This document shows, piece after piece, positions 12,700 through 24,904 of a stretch of 64,000 bases of DNA. The stretch's first letter is position 1. Every line of letters begins with the position of its first letter. The notes under the pieces are model-generated. The model was not told the DNA's origin. It was given only the letters and a program-made list of their open reading frames with translations, and ran no database searches. Source of the DNA: Sequoia sempervirens (Eukaryota; Streptophyta; Pinopsida; Cupressales; Cupressaceae); the NCBI GenBank assembly GCA_007258455.2, contig VDFB02000003.1:41481986-41545985 (forward strand), written 5' to 3'. Made by a program: the position numbers and the translations under genes.

Positions 12700-14665
12700 A
12701 TGGTCCATTGCAAGAACTTCATAATTGAAAATAGTTATCCATATTAAAAGGTTCCATTTCATCCTTTGTAAATGATGAGATTTTAGTAGGCAACCACCTA
12801 ACTGTATAATTGAATTTGTCCCTTTTATATTCTTTTCTCAACTCATCAAAATTTATCTCAACATTTTGCAAGGGGTTGAGGTTGAAAACCTCATAAATCA
12901 ACTCTTTGGTCAAAACCATTAAAGGCACACCCTCATAATTTTATAATGTTCTTGTCTAAGTATCATATTTTTTGCAAATGATTTTGACCAACTCCACATT
13001 CAAAAATACATTCAGCACCTCCAACTTCCCCACATCATAGTTCCAAATGTTAGAGATGGGATGGTTTGTAGTGCTATGACAATGACAATATTTAAACAAC
13101 TACCATCCTTGGATTGGGATTATAACATCTTTGAAAAACTCAACTCCATCATGAATTCTCTTAGAGATAATTTTGGTACCCTAGGCATGTCTCGCTCTTT
13201 TAGAAGAACCATGAAGATGGATCAACAAATCTTTCTCAAGACATCGATTTTCTTTGCTACTCTGAGGGTTGTTCTGACTGATTTTGGGGTTTTACTGTGA
13301 CTAACAACATATATTTCTAAGAACACAAACATACGATTATACCACCGAAAAAACCCAGAAAAATTAAAACCCTAGAAATTAAATACCCTTGCTATGAAAT
13401 AGAGAGAAAATCAAACATACCCATTTTACAACATTTGAAATCCCTAATTTTTAATTTGTAACACAAAAAGATTACTGCAACTTATTTTCACATCATAATT
13501 CTTCTGATAGCTTGAAAATATTAATTCAAATTATTGCAATCAAAATCTTTAAATAGGTGGAAGAAATTTGTCAATTTGACCATTAATATCCATAAGAGTG
13601 AAACTGTAAATCATGTTGCAATTTCTTTTTCCCATTTGAATGTGGGTCATCCATCTATTAAGAGAGCTTAGATCAATGACTAGCACACACTTATGCCTCA
13701 ATGTAAAAGTGTTTAAAAAAAAATTAGAAAAGTTGTGCTATGAAGGGAGAATGCACTACAATAGTGGACTGATAGCTATCCTAGTGGTTCCTTGCCATGA
13801 CATGGACTTTGCAAAAGATACCTAAGCTCAACAAGTATAAATTGTGTCATCACACTTGAAAGTTCTGGAAGACAGGTGTCGCCTCAGTACATCAACGTGA
13901 CTTCAAAAAAATGCATAGAAAAAGTTGTGCTATGAAGGAATGGTGCACCACAATGAGAGGATGACACCTATCAAGTGACCAATGGATTTATTTTATTCAA
14001 AAACATGCCCAATAAGGATTCAAAATTTCATGGACAACACGTGTCATCAAATGGCATCAGTATAAATTTGATCAAAAAATACATTTTATAAGCTACGCTA
14101 CAAGAGGAAACATGCTACAACAAGAGGATTCCACCTATTCCCAAAGTGTGAGCTCAAATTCATTTCCCCACACTCTATGAGAAACCACATTGCAAAGAGT
14201 GAGTGTGATGCAATCAATAGTTGACACGTGGACACAAGCAGGGGCCACCCATGTAAGATTTTTCAGATTAGTTATAAATGGGGTTAAGTATGGTCAAAAC
14301 ACACAAAAATGAAAGTGACTTAAGACAGGCAAAATTAAGTCCCAATAGGCTTCAAATAGGGGCATGTGTCTTTTGTAGGAACAACATGAATCTCTCTTTC
14401 TATAGGTAGATCGAAAATGGAAAACCAAAAATAATAAAAATAACAATATATACACAACATGACAACACAAAAAAGCATGGAGGAATTCAAAATTTGAGGG
14501 TATGACTTAAAGTAAAACTCAAAAACATAATTGCAAGTTTTATCCTACATGAAGACCCATGGCACATGGACTATAAATGAACTATTGAATCACTTGCCTC
14601 TATCAAAGAAAATATTGTTGAAAGATCTGATCTGCCTCTCCCTCAAGATCATTTTTATTTTATAT
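12700..14665 (+). repeat. Unnamed dispersed repeat, copy B
   Basis: Uninterrupted counterpart of copy A: 12700-12970 matches 5950-6218, and 13057-14665 matches 9757-12012 with about 600 bp missing near 14238. Because this copy lacks the intervening 3.5 kb, it shows that the LTR-containing block 6219-9756 in copy A is an insertion. The stretch 12971-13056 has no clear counterpart in copy A. Confidence 0.65.
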
Positions 14666-14765
14666 ACATATGTATGTAGGTATATGAATCATTTTTATTT
14701 TACATACATATGTATGTAGGTATATGTATGTGTGTATGCGCTTGTGTATATGTATATAAACATAT
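14645..14765 (+). repeat. Short tandem duplication and TATG-rich microsatellite
   Basis: Two adjacent copies of a segment starting ATCATTTTTATTTTA and ending in TATGTAGGTATATG (about 14649 and 14688), followed by TATG/TGTA-rich sequence. It lies at the left edge of the LINE-containing segment, where the other copy has a (GTAT)n run (31500-31600). In LINE orientation this is the 3' side. Confidence 0.75.
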
Positions 14766-17700
14766 AAAAAGAAATTAAAAAAACATGAAAACAATTAAAA
14801 ACTACAACTGTTGTAAAATGACAGCGATTATTGTAAATTGACCAGAATATAAAGATCGTAGCTGTTGTAAATTCACAAACTGTCACAAAACAACACTAAA
14901 GCAATAATATGTTTATGCATTTTCCCAGTAAACATGATACACAATTGATCAACAAACAAGACAATATCAAACAATCCGGTGAAACAACTTCACAATGAGA
15001 TGGTTTGAATCTATCTTATCCATCATAAAATACAGGACAATGTTTAACAATTCTAGGTATTAATGATTGGGTTTAAACATCATATTCTAAACTTTGATTT
15101 GTTTAGGTGGCTCATCTAAAATCACACCCACTTTTCCAATAAGACCCACCTATTAATATGATTTAAGATAAGACACCTAAACAAGTACGATTTAAAATAG
15201 AACACCTAAACAAACTAAAGCTGAAAAATTACTGTTTAAACTGAACCCAAGTACTAAAGTTGAATTCAAATGCTGGCAACTTATTTGACAAGTGATGTAA
15301 ACAGCATCTGGAAGAATTCAGAGAACTAAAAAAGCATCTACAGTAAACTGCCTCTGAGTCGGTGCTATCCTTGGGTCTTGGAAGAAGAGCAAACAGAAAG
15401 AGAGTGCTCCTACTCATCTTCATCATACAAGGAAGACCACTAGTATTAGACCAGAGAAAATCAACATCCCCTAATAAGGAAAGAGACATGGAACACAAGG
15501 ATTGATAGACTCCAGAAGAAAAGCAATATCTTTAGAGCCTAAAGGTGATGTACAACATATGGGAAGAACAAAGCAAAATTTCTGAAGATTTTGTGAGAAG
15601 GCAGAGATGTGATATGGGGGCACACATTAAGGATAATTAGATTGCTCCAAAAGAAATGCATGAAGCAAAGTACCATCCACTGTGTCTTCTCACACATTTC
15701 AATCTAAAACACTGAAGAGCAACTCAAAGGACTACCTCCATTCATCACAACAAGTGACAGGAGAATAATAAAAATGGTTTTGGCACCCACTACATCTACC
15801 CACGGGCTTAAAATGTTGAACCTGTCCAAAAAAATTTGTCAAATTTAACTCCCATATTTTTAGGTGAGATTTGAGCCAAGTAGCCTATTTAGCGAGGTCC
15901 CCATTGTTCCTTGATTGCAAAGGTCAGAATGGACACCTTAAGAGATAAGTTAGAGAAAATCAAATGGATTTCAATCTCTAGGGAAGGAAACGTAGCCAAA
16001 CAAGAAAGATTTCAAATGTGCATTATGATAATGTGGCAGCAGATGTTCGCGATCATGTTGAGAGAAGCATATCATCTGAAAAGCGATATTTTCCAAGACC
16101 AAGAAAAGTGGAAGATGGTTAGGTAGGGTGTCCATAAGGGAGGACTACAATAGTCTAGCATGTGAGCAGAATTAGAAACAATTTTAGATGGACTCAAAAG
16201 GGAGGATCAAAGTAGTCTAACGTGTAAGAAAAGTTGAAAACAATGTTAGATTGACTCAAAAGGGAGGACCACAATAGTCTAGCATAGAGAATTAGAAAGT
16301 GTTAGATGGACTCAATCTTATCACATAGGGGAGGATATTAACTAGAAATAATGTTCGATGGACTTAATCTTATCATATAAGGGAGGACCATAGTAGTCTA
16401 GCATGTGAGCAGAATTAGAAACAATGTTGGATGAATTCAATCTTATCACATGAGGGGCCAGAGAAGGTGAGTAGAGGTATTTGAGGAATTTTTCAATAGG
16501 GACGAGGTTCAAAATTTGGCCACCTCCAATCTTTCACAAATTTAGAATGACAATAAGTTGGAAGTAAAATTGTGAAGTTTGGAGGCATAAGTTTTTGGAT
16601 TTGGAGTACAACTACTTTGTCTTTAGAGATGAGGTTAAACTACTTTGTCTTTAGAGATGAGGTTAAAGTAGACATTAAGTTGATGCAATGATTTCCATGT
16701 GATGCTTGTTGGGTCCCATAGGTCAAGAAACATATGGATTCCTTTTTTGAAAAGATGCTTAGCTTTGAAATTAGGAATCACCGCTAGTGGTCTATCATTT
16801 AGTTGGATCAGCTAGCTCGACCAAATGGATGAGGTGGCAAAGCTAAGTCCATGACTAAGAGATTGAACAAACCAAGACAATTATGTGAGACCAACTGCCA
16901 AGTTTTCTAATTGTTATTAAAGGGGATTGGTCCATGAGTTTTGAAGAATGGAGGTAGCAAATCTTATCATTCCAATGAACTGTGTTCTATAAATTGCCTA
17001 TAATAGTCATTTGTAGCAAAAATGAATATAGTCTTTCCAAGGAGCTTCCACTTCCAATACTCTGAGCACTATACACTTAGTTGAAAGCCAAAACCCTTGT
17101 GTGAAAGGATCTATGATACCCAAGCCTGCTTTGTCATTTGGGAGGATGCAACATGACCAAGATGTGGCCCATCTTGTTACCCCATTTGGACCATAGATAA
17201 TTTTGGATGAGTTGCATTTGTTGATTATAACTTGTTTTAGAAGGAAACCAACATGATGAAGTATAATGGATTACCAAGAGGATTCTGTTGCCACTTGATT
17301 GCAACTAACCATAGACAAGAAGCAGTTTGTCCAAGCCAATAATTTGTTCTTACTTTTGCTTAAAAACAAACTCCACATATCCTTCAAAGAAACATCAAAT
17401 TTGAAAGGGACATCGAGCTATCTAATAAGGATGTCATGTTTCAAGTCTTTACATTCTTCAGGTATTCATAGTAGATGATGACTACGGTGTGTCATCAAAA
17501 ATTTTGTTATGTGCATTGCTAGTTATGAACCTAAAACCATGCAAAAGTATTCTAGAATGTCAAGCATATTGTTCACCTCTTTCAAAATTTTGAATTAAAA
17601 TCATGCTTTCATCAATAAAATGGGAGTTGAGGGCCTTAGTATTGATAGGAAGGGAGATACCTTAGGATAATGTTAATTGCATGAGCATGTTGAAAGAGAT

Positions 17701-18870
17701 ATCCAAGAGCATTAGCCACAAGAACATAAGGAAACAAAGCAAGAGGATCGACTTGGAAAATGGATTTGTGAAGGGGGAATTCAGGGGAAATGGATCCATT
17801 AATTATCAATATAGCATTCACATCTACGAACACCATTCTAATATGGGCACAACATTTGGAGCCAAATCCCAATCAATGAAGCATTTTGAGGATGAAAGGC
17901 CATCTAACGCAATTGTAAGCCTTGTGAAAATTAAGTCTAATAATGAGAGCATCTTGAGTTGTTTGTTGGGTGCATTCAATCTCTTAGGTCAACACCAAAT
18001 TGTCCAATATAAATATGCCCCTTAGAAATCCAGTTAGCTCAAACTTCACAATCTCTTGAATAATGTGTTTGAGTCTTTTAATTTTCTTACCCTAATCATA
18101 CATAAAGAAGGTACAAGAAGTGATTGTTCTCTCCCACCCACTAATCCATCTATCCTTTTAAAATTTAATCTCAACAATCCAAATAACTAAAAGACCATTA
18201 AAATACTCTATATATCACTAAATATCTTTTATTAAGTAAATTTTCCTCCCACTTAAAAAAAAGACGCCAAAGCCTTTTCTCCACACTTAAAAATACCTTT
18301 TTTTTCTTTCAAATAAAATACCCTAAAATACCTTTTTCCTTTCAAACAACCAATCTCCCACTTAATTTTGTTGTTGAAAAATAACAATATAATCGTGCTT
18401 ACAATCATTCATTTATCGTTTTGTGCAGTGGACCCACTTTTGTCTCCGAACGTTTATAAATCATGTCATAATTTATTGAATACTCTGACCCTTAAAAACA
18501 TGGGAAGTACGTAAGTGGGCCCCATTAAGTTGTTCAATGACCCTTCGCTTCGTCAAATAACATTTGTACTACCGAATGTCAGCGTTTCGCATGTAGGGAA
18601 ACATTTATGTTTTCTACTGTTTAAAAATAACGACTTAAGTTTGTGGGAAATAAATTTAGGTCTAATAAAATGATAAAATGTAAAATGTAAATTTGATTAG
18701 TATAAATATTTAAAATAATTTATAGATTGTAATGGTCTGAGTTTATTAACACAATTTCTTTAATTTAAATTAAATTATATTTAAAATATTCTTGAATAAA
18801 TGTTAAAATAGATAGTATTTTGTTTATTTATCTATTTATGTTTTTATGTGTTCATAATAGTTGTATAAAA
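14740..18870 (-). mobile_element. Segment with decayed minus-strand LINE, copy 1
   Basis: Matches 31585-35690 in the same orientation, with numerous substitutions and indels. On the minus strand, about 18040-17640 encodes LINE reverse-transcriptase motifs: N-F-H-K-A-Y (for D-F-S-K-A-Y-D), then G-F-G-S-K, then F-Q-V-D-P-L-A (for R-Q-G-x-P-L-A). The thumb/connection part lies near 17340-17000, better seen in copy 2. All frames are broken, and no endonuclease or ORF1 is visible upstream. The homology also includes about 800 bp of noncoding sequence beyond the RT (18050-18870), so the repeated unit is larger than a simple 5'-truncated LINE. Confidence 0.7.
16131..16455 (+). repeat. Minisatellite, about five 55-75-bp units
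   Basis: Units begin AGGGAGGAC near 16138, 16198, 16261, 16327 and 16380. They contain TAGTCTAGCATGTGAGCAG and, in the fuller ones, GGACTCAATCTTATCACAT. It lies in the 3' part of the minus-strand LINE. The other copy of the segment has about three units (32980-33185), so the number has changed since the copies split. Confidence 0.8.
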
Positions 18871-19118
18871 AAAGCAAGTACCATGTAATGGCTAGTTCTT
18901 GTCTTCATAGTATTGTAATAAAAGTATTTGTTGAGGCAAGTAAAGAATGTGTCATTTAGTTAATAGATGATTTGGTATGAGAACAATTAGAGATAGGTTA
19001 GTAATAGTTTGAGATTGTGTCACGGTTGAAATTGAGTGTGTTCGATGTAAAATAACTCTTCAATATATAAAATAAAATAATTATTAAATAATTTTAAAGT
19101 AAAATAAGATAAATTTTA

Positions 19119-19222
19119 AATGGGGTGGGGGGCCTAGCTCGAGTGGCTAAAGCATCATATTGTAGGAAAGAGATCACGAGGTCTAGTCTCCCCCCAAACC
19201 CATGGTACTGAAATAAAAAAAG
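19119..19222 (+). mobile_element. tRNA-derived SINE, about 104 bp, with 12-bp target duplication
   Basis: Flanked by AGATAAATTTTA at 19107-19118 and 19223-19234. The body begins with G-rich sequence, then TAGCTCGAGTGG (close to the pol III A box), then GAGGTCTAGTCTCC about 35 bases later (close to the B box GGTTCRANTCC), and ends in GAAATAAAAAAAG. A tRNA-like head, an A-rich end and a long target duplication are the marks of a LINE-mobilised SINE. The head would not fold as a normal tRNA (B box GGTCTAGTC), so it is not called a tRNA gene. The family name is unknown. Confidence 0.8.
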
Positions 19223-19319
19223 AGATAAATTTTACATAAATAAAAAAGTTGAAGAATGATATCTTTTGAAGTAATATATATTTACTATTTATCTTGATTT
19301 TATTTGAAAAACTATTTTT

Positions 19320-19505
19320 ATACAATTTTAACTCTAATCCTAACTCTAACCTTAACTCTAAACCTTACCCTAATTCTAACCCTAACCCTAACCCTAACCA
19401 TAATTGTGACTCTAACCTTAATCATATTCCTAACCCTATGTCTAATCCTAACAATAATTATAACCCTAAACATAACATGAAACTTAAATATAATGTTAAC
19501 CCTAA
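19320..19505 (+). repeat. Hexameric telomere-like array
   Basis: About 30 units of CCCTAA and variants in 6-base register, including three perfect units in a row near 19380-19398. The Asn-Pro-Asn-Ser frame seen here is the two-codon translation of the repeat. Confidence 0.92.
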
Positions 19506-19539
19506 CATTAAGATATTTTTCAAGTATGATTAAGGGGAG

Positions 19540-20950
19540 TGTTGTGCCTTGCACACATGCCCCATCTGGGGACCCATTCTTTTCCCATCCCACTTTTTGC
19601 TTGCCTTGCCTTTTCTCCTTAAGAGAAAGGGTCCTCAAAATTTTAATTTTTGGTCATCTCCCTAGGTTTTTATCAAGTTTCTATCAAAATTGGGAGATGT
19701 GTGAATGTCTTGCAACAATTGGCCAAATTGATCTTATTTGAAATGCCATAGGGTGGTCTTAGTGCTAAGTTTATGCCTATTTCAAAGTTTTTCAAATTTT
19801 AGGGATTTTTGTGTCCTGTGAAATTTGCGGAGCATTGACTCTCACAGAATCTGTCACTGTGTGGAATGTCCGAAAATCCAAAATAGGCTCAAATCTCTAA
19901 ATTTCAAAAGTATGTGGGATCTCTGAAACTCTTTTCAATGGGTGGAATTTTTGAAATGACTATGTGATGGACAACTATGGTTGTCAGGGTATATATTTTT
20001 GAGGTATGAAGGGATTAAAATAACTTTTGCAAATTCATTCATCATTGTGATTTCATTTTGTAAACTCAAAGAGAAGAGTGAAGGCGATTTAGAGTATCTA
20101 GGCGAGTGAGAAGGTGTGAAGTTGTAGAGTTTGAGTGCATATCAAGGGTAATTTTGGGTTACTTTTCCTCATACACTAGTTCAAAGGTTGGTAAAACTCC
20201 ATTGCACTCATTCTAAAATAATTTATTTGTATTTCTGCTTCAATTCAAATGGAAATTCATGTAGGGTTAAAATATTAAACTTCAAACACAATTGTTATAT
20301 TTCTTATTTTGAGGTTTGCAATGGGTGAAAGGAGTCATTTCAAGGTTGTGGGATTTTTATTAAAGGTTTTTTTATGATAAAAATGCTTTAAATGCATGTA
20401 ATTACAATTAGGCATTGCTCGTTAGGGTTTTAACTTAAGAACATGTTCACATTCTCTGGTTTTTAAGGCAAATGTGGGTTAGTTGGCACAAATTTGTAAC
20501 GAAATCTCATTTAAGGTTCTTTAGAGTTAAAATTTGAGCTAAAATAGTTCCCAAAACCCTAGTCTTAGTGCCCAAGGAAACCATCATTTCAAAATTTATA
20601 AAGCTCACAACAATTTGTGAAATCATGTCTTTGTTGCAAAAATACATGATCCCTCAAATTCCACAAGACCCTGAAGGGTGAATCATGGGAAAAGCAAGAC
20701 AAGTAAGAATTTGGGCATTTGTTGCCTTTTAGGGAAATCTAGCTTCTGAGAAGTTTTTCAAAAATCCCCAAAATCCCCGAGTCCTTAGAAATATCAAAAA
20801 TAAATGAAGACTTAGTAGTTTTCTAGCAAACTCCTAAATTTCAAAGATTTCTTGATCTCTTGAAATCCACGAAGTCTTCAAAACACTCAAAGTTGGTCAA
20901 AGGAACAAAGATGCTTGTTTTTTTTGTATGTGTCATCTTATGGAATTATA
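19540..20950 (+). other. Unassigned, LTR-like features
   Basis: A purine run (AAGGGGAG, 19532-19539) is followed by TGTTGTGCC, and a TATA-like stretch (GGTATATATTTT) is at about 19989, with a leader-like sequence after it. These hint at a plus-strand LTR beginning at 19540, but no matching end, second LTR or target duplication was found. No coding sequence was recognised. Confidence 0.3.
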
Positions 20951-20952
20951 TT

Positions 20953-22766
20953 TGTAGTAAAGGAATGGGGTTTGAATGCTATCATATGGCTTAGGACATA
21001 GAGCATGCCCACTTTCCACTTACTACATTAAAGGGTAACCCTAAAGATCTCAATGCAAAGGAGAAAGAGATCTTGCAATAGGGTTGTCCTAGGGTATGTT
21101 TAGAGATTAATGAGGGGTTCACCACCAAGTAAGAACTTGGAAATACAAATGCAATGTAAGTTGAAATGTAAGATGTAATGCTAAACCCTAATTCAATGCA
21201 AAGCTTCACTAAATGACCTAGAAATGCAAATGAAACAAGACAGAAAGCTACATAAAGGAATGTGTGCACCTGGAAATATGGTTTCTGTGTGAGAACAAGA
21301 ATCTGCCAAATGGGTATCCGAACCTGCAAAAATATGAATTTTGACTAAAACTAGGACTCATTTGCCAGAAGTGGCGAATCAGTCTAGTTAGAGTTTTCTA
21401 AAGCTTCAAAGTCCGATCCTACTCTTCTCTATCTGCTTTTTCCTTCTTGATTGATTTTTGAATCTAAAACCCTTATTTGCAACATATAGGTGTTCTCCAA
21501 TGTTCTCCAAGGCTTGATGACAACTTTGACAACTTTTCTCCAATCTTGCTCCTTAGGAAATCTGCAACCTAGACCTACAAGTCACACACAAAAGAGAGGG
21601 AATTTTTTTTGGGGGTTAGTGGATAGGGGTTTTCCTTGGTTAAATCCCCTTTTGGTAATCAAAACTTGAAATAGAATGAAATAGGAATGGAGAATGATGA
21701 ATGAACACAATATGATGTTACAACTCACCAAACCCTATCAATGAAGTGTTGCAAACATGTATACAATGGATTCAATGGATGTAGAACTTGACTCTTTCTT
21801 GAAGGTGATAGATCTTGAATAAAATTCTTGCTTGAATCATAAAATCCTGCATCATAATTGTTAGCTCCAAAATAAACATGATGCATGAAATCTTTGACAT
21901 GATGCTTGATGCTTGAATGTTGCTCTAAAATGCTTGATAATTTTCCCTTGAATGCTCTTGTAGACACTTGAATGCACTTGTGAACTCAAAGTTTCTATAA
22001 GGATGAATACTTGAATGCTTGGGGTGAAAATGAGTGAAAGAACCTTGTATTTATACTCAATTATGCAAAAATTCTTGAAATTACAACACTACAAGCTGAC
22101 ATCATATCTAGGAGGATAAAATCCTGCCAAAATTTTGAATTAATTTTAATTTTGGGCCACACGAGACTCATTCGCCCAAGGTGGCAAATGAGTCCCACTA
22201 GACATAATTTTTGGGACCATTTTTAAAAATTCTTAGAAAGGTGTAAAACCAGGTTTGAGACCTAAAAATCTAGGTGGAACTCATTTTCCCAAGGTGGTGA
22301 ATGAGTCTCATATCACTAAATTTGGGGCCATTAAACCTGAAACACCCAAATTATGATTGGCTAATGATTTTTGTTGGGATTATCCTCAAAAAGATACATT
22401 AAATAAGGCTTGTGGATGCAAAATAGGGATAATTAAAGCATAAAGAAGCCTAATTATTAATGAAAACCCTAGAAAATTATGAAAGTGTGTTGCAACACTT
22501 TACAACACTTTAAATGAGACATGTTTAAGGTTAAAAAGAGATTTATTAGGTATAGTTAATTAATAAAACCTTAGAAAAGTGTGAAAGTGTGTTACAACAC
22601 TTTAACAAGGTACCATTCATGTTCATCGGTTCACAGGCACCCAAGACCTAATGTGAATGTGTCAAACACATTACAACACTAAATCAAGGCACCATTAGAC
22701 CTAGTTCACAAAGAGGGCCCAAATAAGCAAGGGAAAAGCAAAAGGGATACTTTTTCCATTACCACA
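20953..22766 (-). mobile_element. 3' LTR of an RT-less gypsy-like element (about 1.81 kb)
   Basis: Read on the minus strand it starts TGTGGTAATGG right after a purine tract (AAAGTGGGGGCTAAA, about 22767-22781) and ends in CCTTTACTACA, so the termini are inverted (TGTGGTAA / TTACTACA). About 320 bp next to its 3' end (20967-21290) match 26658-26970 in the other LTR. Three copies of a hairpin motif around GGGACTCATTCGCC lie in it (21353, 22163, 22275). The 112-codon frame 20991-21329 is LTR sequence shared with 26688-26957. Confidence 0.7.
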
Positions 22767-23960
22767 TTTAGCCCCCACTTTGGTGAGAGGATGAACTTGC
22801 TTCAAATACACATTAAAGTAGACAAACACACATCAAGAGGGGTCCAAGTGCACCAATACCGGTAAGATGGGATGACAATGATCAAGAGGGGTGATCAAGC
22901 CCCCAGGATCAAGATCCCATGGAAAACCAACATAGGCACAAAAGAACACACATGAAAGTGATATAAAGAGAATCATAAAGGCACAAGCATGCATTGTCAA
23001 AGACAAAGAAAATAAAATAAAATGACAAATAAAAAGGGGTGGATCAAACTTCGACCTTTTATCCATCACGATGTGGATCAAATCTAGGTTGTTTTTCTGA
23101 AAAATGTATACTCACTCTAAGGCAACAAAATTTCAGGCTATCTATTGGGTGAGAAGTCCAAGAAGGTGAGAAACATACATTCATGGCTGGTAAGCGCTCA
23201 CACACACACACGAGTGACTAAGGGAAAGTCATGCCCTCATTTGGCTTCCCGCCAAACCATACCAAAGTTATACCTCCTGATAATTTTGATAAGGCGCCAT
23301 GCAAAAAATGATTTTTGAGCTTCATGAGACAAGCAAAGCTTCGTATGCTTAGAACTCATGAACAAACAAGATGGCTCTATAGGAATGCAAGTTGTGTTAT
23401 GCAAGGTGGCCATATAATTGAAAAATGCAAATGCAAAATAGTGTAAGGTTTGTTCAAAGTGATTTTTCTTAGTTCATGCAAGGTTTCTTCTTAGGGAACA
23501 TCATGTCTAATGTCTCCAAGAGAGGACAAATCAAAGAAATATCATACTCTCAGAGGAAATCAAACCCAATTACACACTAAGAAAAGGATGCATCACAGGA
23601 AGAAAGAAAATCACACAATGAAACATGAGTGTCGATGTATGCTTCCACTTTAAAGAAGTTGCTAACACCATTACTATGAGCAATTGCTTTAAAGTAGAAG
23701 AAGACATGAGAACTTATTCGGAAAGCCCTATGCCAATTCATATGTTTCCAATAAGCTACATCATGAAAAGGGTAGTATGTCACATGTGAGCTGACTTAAG
23801 GCATGTCATCCACATCCCAAGCTTGCTCTTATTTGTACATGAAAGGTGATCAACTAGCCAAAAGAGACAACGGCAAGTGACATACGAGGACAAGGCTACA
23901 TAACCCCTTGCCCCCACTTAGTGTAGGACAAGGATGAGTCAAATAGGATGAAAGTAAGTA
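22767..23960 (-). mobile_element. 3' internal region of the gypsy-like element, no RT or integrase
   Basis: Lies between the knuckle-encoding frame and the 3' LTR. No RT, RNase H or integrase motif was found in any frame. A second purine-rich tract (GTGGGGGCAAGGGG on the minus strand) is near 23900, and it resembles the PPT. Confidence 0.55.
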
Positions 23961-24323
23961 TCAATTAGAGGAAGTAGGTGCTTCAAAGCAAGGAAGAGCA
24001 CCACAATCCTTAAGATGTTGAATTTTGTTACTCAAAGCCTTACATTCATTAGTAGAATGACCATGAACTCTATGATATGTGCAAAATGAGTTCCTGTAGT
24101 AAAATTTATTTCGTGTTCTTGGAGGGAGAGATATCAAACGATCTTTGAGGAGTCTCGAAAAGATACTCTTTTGATCAAAAGTAGAGGTTGTTCCTTTATT
24201 TGTGCAAGATGCCATACACATACTAAATGATAAGGCTTTAGATGAAAATGAAGATAAGGGAGGTAAACCTAGATCTTTCTTGAAAGAGTATGGTATGTCG
24301 GTTTGCTTGTGTGTTGTATTCAA
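23961..24323 (-). pseudogene. Gag-type zinc-knuckle fragment of a Ty3/gypsy element
   Basis: A 120-codon frame with CTYHRVHGHSTNEC followed by K-A-L-S-N-K-I-Q-H-L. This matches the C-terminal gag pattern of Tat/Ogre-type plant gypsy elements (Y-C-x-x-H-x(4)-G-H-x-T-x-x-C-x-x-L-K-x-x-I-x-x-L-I), which binds element RNA during assembly. It begins just downstream of the protease coding sequence in the neighbouring frame, whereas gag normally precedes protease. It has no start codon of its own (the frame opens at TTG) and is presumably nonfunctional. Confidence 0.65.
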
Positions 24324-24660
24324 ATTTCATTACACAGTGAAGAGTAGATGGGACTCCTTTCATAGCATGAATCCATGGTCTCTCTGGGAGAAGATTTTAT
24401 GGAAGGGGTCCTGGCATGATATGGATTGGGGTAGGCAACACTACAAGTCCAACCTCAATAGGTAATGTGATCATTCCTAATGGTTTCCTATTAACGTTTT
24501 CAAAGCCACGAATATGAATATCATTAAATTGAACGAGCCTTTTGTCCATGCCAATTTTGTCTAGGAGGTCAATGCTACAAACATTAAGATTTGCTCCATT
24601 ATCTATAAGAGTGTGCTTAACTCAGGTTTCATTAATGATCACCTTTATCATCAAGGCTTC
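24310..24660 (-). pseudogene. Retroviral-type aspartic protease fragment, Ty3/gypsy (Tat/Ogre-like)
   Basis: Minus-strand translation gives the active-site segment TLIDNGANLNVCS (about 24570-24605), then a flap-like region with H-I-R-G-F, and the C-terminal RPWIHAMKGVPSTLH (about 24345-24390). D-N-G in place of D-T/S-G is known from Tat/Ogre-lineage plant elements. At least two in-frame stops interrupt it (TGA before the active site, TAA before the C-terminal motif). The enzyme would process the element's polyprotein. No polymerase follows it. Confidence 0.7.
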
Positions 24661-24904
24661 ATTTTTGTTTTGAATCTCAGTGAGGGTAATTCATGTTTAG
24701 GGAATGTGATTTCTGACTGTGTGGCTTGCGTGGAATGAAAGGAGGATGTTACATTATTTAATTTCATATAAGATTGGATCTCCTCTTGCTTTGTTTGCAA
24801 TATTTCTTGAAATAGAAACTTGTATGTAGGTGATAGTTGAATGAGTTTCCATACAAATATATTAGTAGGAGTCTTTTTAAGGTCTTTAACACTAGGAAAA
24901 TATG

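Noticed and set aside
16131..16455. CRISPR-like array
   Set aside because: Units are contiguous and variable with no unique spacers, in a plant LINE; it is a minisatellite.
19119..19222. tRNA gene
   Set aside because: The A and B boxes are imperfect, no cloverleaf is credible, and the 12-bp target duplication with A-rich end shows a SINE.
20991..21329. Conserved 112-codon frame repeated at 26688-26957, candidate small gene
   Set aside because: Both copies lie in the two LTRs of one element, so the conservation comes from the LTR pair.
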